Assembly (NCBI GenBank): GCA_037074615.1
Contig: CM073558.1
Span: 9,300,001-9,364,000, forward strand
From: Leucaena leucocephala
Taxonomy: Eukaryota > Streptophyta > Magnoliopsida > Fabales > Fabaceae
Direction: 5' to 3'
DNA length: 64,000 nt
Position numbers and translations under genes: made by a program. The notes under the pieces were generated by a model. That model worked only from the letters and a program-made list of their open reading frames with translations, searched no databases and was not told where the DNA came from. Below are positions 55,871-64,000 of the stretch, in pieces. The number at the start of each line of letters is the position of its first letter. Position 1 is the first letter of the stretch.

Positions 55871-56129
55871 TCTGCCATCCATTTAGGGAAAAGACTCTGG
55901 AACTCTCTGGAGAGGCTGAGTCAGCTGGTGAGGTGTCCCAAGGGTCCCACCATTGCGCCAAATATACCCCTGAGGTGTCCCTGAGGTGTCCTAGATGATG
56001 TCATTAGTGGCGAGTTATCAAGGAGGGTGATGTCATCGTGATGATGCAGGCAAAGCTTCTTGAGGAATCAAGCAATCTGAGCCATTTATTGTGAATCAAT
56101 TTGGACCATTTATTCCATCTCTTCTCACC

Positions 56130-56137
56130 TATAAATA
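56130..56137 (+). promoter_or_regulatory. TATA box of LTR N
   Basis: TATAAATA followed by GGCCACTCACC, as in the B LTR. Confidence 0.6.
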
Positions 56138-56525
56138 GGCCACTCACCTCCCATTTCAAGGCATACCACGGTTCTAGCAAGAAAAGGAAGAGAAAGAGAG
56201 AAGGAAAGAAAGTAAGGAGTTCTGATGGAGCCAGGAGCAGTCTAAGGAGTTGAGGGACTGGGCAAAGGTTAGGAATGAGGTAAAAAAGTTATCTAGTCCC
56301 TGCTCTAATAAAGTAGAGGATTGTTCTTAGTGGTTAGAATAGAGAAATATCTTTATTAATAAAGATAGCTAAAAGTAGAGATAAAGCCAGGAGAATGTTG
56401 GAATAAGGATATTACCCCTAGTTGAGCATGAGGTAAGTAGAGCTATACTGGATAATAATAAAGATATTATTATGCTATGTATAGGCTCTAACATATGAAA
56501 AGAAGGGACCTTAGAGACAAGGCTA

Positions 56526-58230
56526 TGTTAGAAAATGTGCCATAGGGGCCAATCATTGTCTTATAAACATTATTGATTTATGAGTTTATCAATTGTGTTA
56601 TCATATTATTTGCATGTTTACTGTGATGACCATCCTTGGATAATTCATGATCTTATCCTAAATATCCCTGGTCGGTCATCTGTGCGGGAGCAGAGATGAA
56701 ATAAGACCAGTATGACTTTGAAGATGTATAGAGATATAAATCAACGTTATAGGCACATGTAAGAGTACAAGGTGTTGGACCGACCCGCTATAAGAGAGTT
56801 GCATGGGTTACATCATAAGCTTCTCTCATATACAAACCATGTCACTATGCCCTTTGACCTGAGATCATCATGGATTCCTACATGACAAATGCTCAGCTTT
56901 GACCTAGTCAAAAGTCACTTTTGACCGAGTGATCATAAAGACTATGTATGGGCTTAGTGGTTTTTCATGCGGAGGAATATGAATGGTCAAGATGGAATTT
57001 GTCCCTCACATTCGTGGAGAGATATTACTGGGCCCCTCGATGAGTGAGTCTGAGAAATGTATGGCCATACTGTAATGGAAAGGTAGTTCCATTTCTATAG
57101 TCAGACTACTCAGGGATCGAGAAAGTAACAGTCAGGAATAGGAGGATGACATTATCCATGCCTCATCCATGACTAAAATATCGTGTGACAGAAGAGACAT
57201 GATATGGTTGTATAAATGGTTACATTGTTTATCGATCCTCATATGATTTGGGTAGTCATTATGTCTTGCTAGAGACCGCTTGCGACTTGTGGGCCAGTAT
57301 AGCAAATGGCCCACTGCCAATTTCATATGGGCCTACAGGGTCGCACACAAAATAGCCCAACACGAGCTATGATGTCCAGATTCATTGAATCTAAGACGTG
57401 TCTAGATTCAATGAATGATCCAGGGTTGATGTATATATTTATTTATATTTATATTTATATATATATATATATATTATATATAAGGGATATATAGGATTTA
57501 ATTTATAAGGATAAATTAAATCTCTATCACGTTTGAATTTAAAATTCAAATTGATAGGATGTCTCAAATTTGATTTATGAGAATAAATCAAATATAGTCC
57601 AATCTTATATTTATTTAAATTAAATAAATAGGTAAATTAAATCTGTGGGACATATTTAATATAAATATTATTTATTTAATTAGTTTCTTATCAAATTATA
57701 CAATATGTGATATTGTATTAATTTTAGAATTAATATAGATCAATTCCAAGATCCAATTCGGTTGAGGAAAACACAGAGCATCCTATATATCTTATTTTAA
57801 GAGCTACGTTTTTGACACACAACACACAACACAAAAGGCCGAACAGAATCTGCAAAAGGTTTGCAGATAAGAAATTGCTGAAGTAGAGACGGAAAGGATG
57901 AATTCTTGAGAGAGCCTTAGAGGGATAGGAGACGCTAGCACGTCGTTCATGGTTGGAACGCTATTCGTGTGGATACCAGTAGAGGAAGCCGACCTGAGGC
58001 ATCGACTTCTTGCGATCAGAAAGAGAGCACGAGCCGCGGAGAGAAGCTGTGGACATCTTCTTGTGATCAAAAAGAGATCACCAGTCGCGGAGAGAAGCTG
58101 TGGAAGTCGTTGAGGAACACCAAGGGTAATGCTTCTTTCCACTTGACTTAAACACATACGGTAGATCTTGGTAAGGAATGGAAAAAAAATTTTAAATTAA
58201 TTTTTGCTGCGTGTCTTCCAATTCCTTACA
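56526..58230 (+). repeat. Copia-like solo LTR, copy 3
   Basis: 1705 bp, TGTTAGAAAATGTGCC...AATTCCTTACA, opposite orientation to copies 1 and 2. Flanks GGCTA (56521-56525) and AAAAG (58231-58235) do not match, and LTR N does not resume on the right, so a deletion or recombination has removed one flank. Near its 3' end (about 58003-58105) a 51-bp segment (CTTCTTG-C/T-GATCA ... GAGAAGCTGTGGA) is duplicated. The 117-codon minus-strand ORF at 57804-58157 is antisense to the LTR. Confidence 0.78.
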
Positions 58231-58378
58231 AAAAGTACTCCGCTAAATGTCAAAATAGAAGATAAGAGATAGATACCCCAATCCTTAGTCATAACAAAGA
58301 CAAGGATATCTATCCAAGCTAGTTGACTGAGGTGCTAAGTAAGTTTCGAGGACGAAATTTATTTTAATGGTGTAGAAA
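58231..58378 (+). other. 3' internal end with decayed polypurine tract
   Basis: GAGGACGAAATTTATTTTAA followed by TGGTGTAGAAA leads into an LTR at 58379. The upstream part (about 58255-58345) matches the minus strand of E at 18470-18560. It is the last 148 bp of an element of the E group, otherwise lost. Confidence 0.6.
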
Positions 58379-58987
58379 TGTCACATCCTACTTTTTCCTT
58401 ATCTGTATAATACTGATAGTGGAAAGAGGTTTGGAAATGATTGTAATGATGAATAGAAAGGAAAAATAATGATTAGACAAAGGTATAAAGATGAGGGACT
58501 AAAATCAAAAGTTAAAAGTTCTATAGTGCAAAGTGTAATCTTCAAAAGTTTAAGGGCAAAATGGTAATTATTGAAAGTGGAGCCGAAAAGGGCCCAAATA
58601 TGCCTAGAATTATATTAGTCCCAAACTTTCTCAGTAAATAGAGAAAATTATTCTGATAAGTTTGACGCATCATAGAATTTTGATTTGAGGTCCCAAAAAA
58701 TTTATATTAATTTCTGAAGAGAGGGAAATTAATATAGTATCCTCTAGACCTTAGAATCAAATGAAAGTTGGCAATAAATTCTTATAATTAATATGAGAAT
58801 TTATGAAACTAACAGAGCTCAAAAAGGAGTTTTGTAGAATATATTATAAAATTTATAGTGGATTAAAACACTTGATAAATACGTTTCAGGGGAATTTCTC
58901 GGGAGTTAAGCCCATGAAGACAGTAGACCATGTAGAAGGCCTAAAATGGTGCCTTATAAGAGCAATAATATTTTTAGATAAGTATGT
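58379..58987 (+). repeat. LTR O (E/B-type), truncated
   Basis: Starts TGTCACATCC and resembles the E LTR start for about 80 bp, then the B/D type with the conserved block at about 58673-58715. Cut at 58987 by the next LTR. Confidence 0.6.
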
Positions 58988-61116
58988 TGTCTTTTCCCTA
59001 ATTTTCTTATCAGATGTATATATACAGTTTATATGTAATGGGCATGAGATTCTTGGAATAAACTATATCATATTGAGGAAGGAAAGAGAGGGATTATTAA
59101 TTAAGGAAATTTCATGGACCTAAATGAAAATTAGAAAAGGTTATAGGCCAAAAGTGAAAGTAGAAATAAAAGTAGGAACCTAAATGCAATTAACCAAAAG
59201 TGTTGGGACCTAAATACAATTAACCAAAAGTTTATGAACCTAAATGTAATTATGAGAAAGTTGAACCGAAAAAGGCTCAAAAATACCTAGAATTAGATTA
59301 GTCCCAAATTTTACTAGTAGATAGACAAAATTATTCTGATTAATTTAACGTAACACAATTTTGATTTGAGGTCCCGATTAATTGATATAAATTCTTGAAG
59401 TCAGAAAGAATTATTACAATATTTTTAGATCTCATAATCATGTAGAACTTTATAGTAAATTCCTAAGAATTTATAAAATTGACAGAGTTAGAAAAGGAAT
59501 CATGTAGAATTCTTACGGGATTTTACAGTGGAATAAATTACACGATAAATATGGTCAGAAGAGATTTCTTGGGATTTGAGCCATAAATGTAATGGACCAA
59601 TACTAAGGCCCAAATGGCATCCCAATAGGCCCAATAAGGTGGTGAGATAGTTAAGTGGGTCAGAGTCCAGAGCAACCCATTGAATTTATATGATAATTTT
59701 GTGTAAGATTGGATAGGTTTTGAACCTTGGAAGCATTAGAATTCCAAGTTGTAGTTTTGAAGTTCTTCTCTATACTGTTCACTCATGTAAATAGTGATTA
59801 GAATTTCATGATTTTGATGTTTCCAATGGTTTTAAAATGAAAAGTAGTGTGGGATAAAGTAGAGAAACAAGTATGGAAAGCATTGGAATCAATATGAGAA
59901 TTTTTGGAAGAATTATGTATATTTTTCAAATCTGTCTAGAACAGTGCATACAATCTAGAATTTCATGATTCTAAGCTCATAAATGAATTCAAAAGGTGGA
60001 ATTGTTTAGGTTAAAGTCAAGACATCAATTGGTTCAAAGGCCAAGTCAATTAGTAAAGATCAAAGGAAGTTATGTTAGTTAAAGTAAGTTTAATGCCCAA
60101 GGAAGTTAGATTGTAAAGGATGGATGATTATGGGATGTTAGGATTTGATGGTGGACTCCAAGGAGGCAGCCACACATCAAAGAGAAGTGAGAAGAAAGAG
60201 GCAAGATAAAGTGAAAGAAAGTCAAGTATATGAGGTAGTAAACTTACCCTAAATTTGAACGTATTGAATGTTATGCTTGGTTGTGCTATATGTTGAATTG
60301 TGTTGCTTGTGTATATGATTGAAGCTCTATTTCTATGATTACTTTGGCCAATTGTATTTCATATGTTACATAGAAGTATATACATTACACAATCTTAACA
60401 CAATTACAAGTAAGCACAAGTACTTACATTAATGCATGCATTATTTAGTACCATTTGCTACTGAGATTTCCCTAGAAATCTCACCCCCCTCTATGTAATC
60501 TCAATCCCACAGCTTTATTAATAATGAAAGAGGATGAAGAAACATGAAGATAAGTTAGGGATTGGATAATGTAAATATTATATGATGAATGTATAAATTG
60601 TTGCAAGTAATTATGTTATATGACATGTTTGAGCCATAATGCTCATGATGTAATGAAAACTAATAAATGATGAGATAATTGTATGAAATTTTACAAACAT
60701 TTATTTAACATATCAAGCTTCATTTTAGCACTAAGAACACCTTATTTTGATGTTTGTACCAAGAGAATGAAGTTTCCAAAGTAAGGGACCAGAATCTATT
60801 TTTAAAATTTTAGACCAAATAAACAGTAATCTTTGACAATTAAACCATATTAATTGAATAAGTATTTGGTATGGATATTATTTTTCCCTTAAATTTAAAT
60901 ATTTGTATTTATGTAGCTTTTTGAACCACTTTATTTTGATTTTTTTAGAATTAATTATGATTTTTTGAAGTTTGTCGCCTAATCTAGAAATACCATATGA
61001 ACAGTAATTCGAGAAGAGTAAAATTTCAGATTTAGCTAATAGACTTCCAAGGTCTTGTAAGTAGTTCTAAATACTATTGAATGATTCCTAAGATGTACGA
61101 AAGTAAGGATATTTCA
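58988..61116 (+). repeat. LTR P, mosaic of C-, D- and E-like segments
   Basis: Starts TGTCTTTTCCCTAATTTTC and follows the C LTR for about 700 bp (AGATTCTTGGAATAAACT at 59048). From about 59700 to 60500 it follows the D LTR, and the last 300 bp follow the E LTR end (CTTCCAAGGTCTTGTAAGTA at 61046). Ends GTAAGGATATTTCA. The flanks do not match each other as a duplication. Confidence 0.55.
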
Positions 61117-62737
61117 TCAAGCCTCCAAATTAAAGGAAAATAAGCTATGATGGATTACTTACCTTAATCCCTAGCTAGCTTGAACTTTGGTGCCTTGAAT
61201 TCATCTTTGTCTTGGCTTGGCTTTTCACTAAGGCAGAACCTCCCTATGGTCTCCTTATGCCATGGTTTTGGGTAGAAATTAGGAGTTATTTATAGATTTC
61301 AGGATATTGAAATGGATGGCCAAGATCACTTTATGCACTATTTGATCTAATGACTCATATTTGCTCTTGATATTGGCTTGTCCCAGAAGCCAAATATGAC
61401 ATCATCCATGACATCATCAAGGGACACCTTATATCCACATTTGACAAAATTCCAAGTAGAAGAAGCATCTATAAAAATTATAGTCTAATCTGGTGCCCGC
61501 TTAGTCTAATTTCTCAAAAACCATACTGTTTTATAAATCTTTTTCTGAGATTCCATAATATGTTTTCTGATCTTAAATCTAGTATCCAAATTAGTCCCAC
61601 CATTGAAATTCTTGGAATGGGTCTAAACTTAATTACTGATCCCTTGTCAAATTACCAAAATACCCCTTAGTTCTTCTTTATTTACATTAATATCTCTAGG
61701 GAATTATTGTCTTTTCACATATCATCAAAGTATTCCCTGACCTTGGTCAACTATTCCAAGAACTCTCCTTCACCATCTAATCTTAGTCAAATGATCAAAA
61801 TGCCCTCTATCTATCTTTTGTTCAATGACACAGCATAATGTCATACTCCGTGGCATTTACGTAATTTTATATTTTGTGGGTCTTTATTAGCACTTGTCCA
61901 CATACTTATCTGAAAATATTATTAGGGTTATAAGGTGCCATTTTGGGCCTTCTACATGGTCTCATACCTTTATGGTCTTAACTCCCAAGAAATTCCCCTG
62001 AAAAGCATTTATCAGGTGTTTTAATCTACTGCAAATTATATTACAAATTCTGCATAACTCATTTTTATAATATGTCATTTTCATAAATTATTATATTAAA
62101 TATAATAATTTACTGCCAAATTGTATCTGATTATGAGGTCCAGAGAATACTGTACTAAATTCTCATTCTTCAAAAATTTACATCAATTTATCAGGACTTC
62201 AAATCAAAATTATGTGTTGTATTAAACTGATCAAAATAATTTTCTCTATTTACTAGTAAAATTTGGGATTGAAAGATTCTGGGCAGTTTTGGATCTTTTC
62301 TGGCTCAACTTTCTATAATTACCATTTTGCCCCTGAATTTGTTAAAAATTACACTTTAGGCCCTTAACTTTTCATAATTACATTTAATAGCGTGAAGCTT
62401 ATGTCTACTTTCATTTTTCTCCACGGAAGTTTTAGACACTTCAGTTTTGTCACTCTCTTTCTTCAAAATGACTATTATGCCTCCAAGGACTTTCACTATT
62501 TACAATTTAGTCCTCATACTTTCATTATTTACGGTTTAGTCCCTGAACATCATCTGTATACTTCTAGAACTTTTGCTCAATAGAGCCTAGTTGCCTACCT
62601 TATTCAGGCTACATATTGGGCTTATAGGCCTAAACCTTTATCTAATTATTATCTTTCTTTCTATTTATCATCACAATTATCTCTAAACCTCTTTTCTCTA
62701 TCAGCTTATACAGATAGGAAAAAATTAGGATGTGACA
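61117..62737 (-). repeat. LTR K, minus strand, truncated
   Basis: Ends AAAAAATTAGGATGTGACA at 62737 (TGTCACATCC in element sense). TATA box near 61287-61294 (TTATTTATA); AAG|GTAAGT on the minus strand near 61157-61164, about 125 bp downstream; conserved block at 62178-62220. The left end is missing. Confidence 0.65.
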
Positions 62738-63189
62738 GTATATATACATGTAAATGTATAGATAACTTATTACATTTGATAGGTTAAAGTTTTATTATGA
62801 TAATTGAGTATATTATTTAGTTGTACAATGTTATATAATTTAATATATTTTATTTGATAAGAGATAATTAAGATAAGGAAAGTGTATAGTTGATATTAGG
62901 TAGCTAGAAAGTTCTAGAAGTAGATAAAAAATGTGTAGAAGAGAGTTGAAAAGTGTAAAAATTGTAGAAAATAGAATATATAATCAATTGAAAAGATCCA
63001 CTAATTTTTATAAAAAGGACCTAAAAATAAAATAATACACATATTAATAAAAAAAGTATAAAACCTAGAAAAAATAAACTTATAAATCTAAATTATCTTA
63101 CTACCATGTGAAGAAAGAACTAAATAAAGAAAAGAGGAAGAAAAAATACAGGAGAAGGAAAAAGAGAGGAAGGCAAGAGTAAGAATGGG
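62738..63189. other. AT-rich unassigned stretch
   Basis: 452 bp, very AT-rich, ending in a purine-rich run (about 63107-63195). No ORF, LTR end or inverted repeat recognised. Confidence 0.4.
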
Positions 63190-63705
63190 AGGAGTTGATA
63201 TATTTGTAGATATCAGGTGGAGTTTGAAGCAATTTTATGGACATTTGTAGCTGTTTTAAAATGCTACAAAGCATGAGAGGGAAATTTGAATTTTATATTT
63301 GAAACTTAATAGCATTTTTGTGGTTTATAGAGCACCTGGGAGGGAAATTTCATATTTAAAACTTTGTACCAGTTTTATTGACATTTATAGTGGTTTAGAA
63401 CCACTTCAAATATGTTCGAGTGAGTTTGCCCATGAGAGGGAAATTTGAATTTCATATTTAGAACTTTGTAGCGATTTTGTGGACATTTATAGAGGTTTAC
63501 AAATGTGAATTGTGTATTGGTTTTATGGACATTTGTAGCTGTTTACAAATGTGAACTTTGTAGAGTTTTATGGACATTTGTAGCGGTTTAGAACCCCTGT
63601 AAAATTCCCTCACTTTTCCATTCTTCTGGCACGAATATTTGCAGTGGTTTGGATCGGAGCAAACTTTAGGGCCAACTTGGCGCCATATTTGTTGCAGTTG
63701 TAGCC
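63190..63705. repeat. CACTA-like subterminal repeat block
   Basis: At least five copies of T-T-T-T-A/G-T-GGACATTTGTAG-C-N-G-T-T-T-A (near 63232, 63374, 63474, 63518 and 63566) and several GAGAGGGAAATTTGAAT-like motifs. Such TTTGTAGCGGTTTA repeats are typical near the ends of plant CACTA elements. No CACTA terminus is left; LTR sequence follows at 63706. Confidence 0.5.
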
Positions 63706-64000
63706 TATAACATCCTTACTTTTATACATCTTAGGGACCATTCAGTAGTATTTAGAACCACTTACAAGACCTTGGAAGTCCATTAGCCAAATCTATAATT
63801 TTTCTCTTTCTCAGGTTACTATTCATATGGTATTCCAGATTACGCAACGAAATTCAAAAATTATAATTAATTCTAGAAAAAATCAAAATGAAGTCGTTAA
63901 AAAAGATACATGAATATAACATCTTAAAATTTAAGGAAAAAATAATTTCCAGACCAAATGATTAGCCAATTAATACAATTTATTCGTTGAAGTTTACTGT
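63706..64000 (-). repeat. Start of an E-type LTR, runs off the window
   Basis: TATAACATCCTTACTTTTAT matches the left end of the E LTR (16728 on, and 23575 on) with scattered differences to the window end. Confidence 0.8.

Larger units (their letters stand above)
54864..56525 (+). repeat. LTR N (B family), truncated
   Basis: Starts TGTCATATCCCCATTTTTAGG and matches the B left LTR (opposite strand) from its start to about B position 3180. Includes the CACATGGCATGATT array (55777-55870), TATA box (56130-56137) and GA-rich leader (56178-56222). Cut at 56525 by Copia-like copy 3; the rest of the LTR is not found on the other side. Confidence 0.8.

Noticed and set aside
57440..57482. AT microsatellite as an independent feature
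   Set aside because: It is the homologous AT-rich part of the Copia-like LTR, also at about 14335-14390 and 40160-40220.
57804..58157. 117-codon minus-strand ORF in Copia-like LTR copy 3
   Set aside because: Antisense to the LTR, broken into different frames in copies 1 and 2, and partly made of a tandem duplication.

Overview
The window is repeat-only DNA from a flowering plant, probably a dicot. The species cannot be told from it. I see no intact host gene and no rRNA or tRNA gene. Almost every base can be assigned to LTR retrotransposons of the Ty3/Gypsy chromovirus type (Tekay/Del-like polyprotein), to long non-autonomous relatives that share their termini, to three solo LTRs of another, probably Copia-type, family, or to two kinds of DNA transposon (CACTA and hAT). 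The density of nested insertions suggests pericentromeric or other heterochromatin.

Left half (1-42788): a nest that can be unpicked by its breakpoints. The outermost element, D (minus strand), starts left of the window and ends at 42788. Element A, a decayed Tekay-type element on the plus strand (1-2255 and 9500-11462), lies in D's left LTR. Element B, a minus-strand non-autonomous element (2256-9499), lies in A's reverse transcriptase. A solo LTR, G (12833-25976), lies in D's leader beside its primer binding site, and is itself split by a Copia-like solo LTR (13619-15295) and by the minus-strand non-autonomous element E (16728-25288). Element C (26521-38855), a complete 12.3 kb Tekay-type element with 3.2 kb LTRs and a perfect 5-bp target duplication, lies in D's right LTR. 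So does a second Copia-like solo LTR (39182-41103).

Element C is the best preserved unit. It has LTR promoter, initiator-Met tRNA primer site, an extra ORF upstream of gag, gag-protease, RT, RNase H, integrase with a chromodomain-type tail, polypurine tract and 3' LTR. The polyprotein frame is broken by two stops and two one-base deletions, so it is probably not active as read. The extra pre-gag ORF (acidic, then D-V/I-P-G-P-S repeats, then a conserved C-terminal domain) has a decayed homologue at the same place in element E, which has no gag or pol. Several LTRs carry a 5' splice-site-like sequence about 110-125 bp after the TATA box, and both pre-gag ORFs start just after a TTGCAG acceptor-like sequence. 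I infer a spliced leader.

Right half (42789-64000): small LTR fragments with a primer site (42789-43808), then a decayed CACTA transposon (43994-51503) whose TNP2-type transposase is split by a solo LTR of the C family (H, 47935-51055). A 2.4 kb hAT-type element (51512-53886, 8-bp duplication) carries two spliced-looking exons resembling a plant RETICULATA-RELATED chloroplast protein gene. After it come stacked LTR pieces of the same superfamily in both orientations (53887-62737), split by a third Copia-like solo LTR (56526-58230), an AT-rich stretch, a block of CACTA-like subterminal repeats (63190-63705) and the start of another E-type LTR running off the window.
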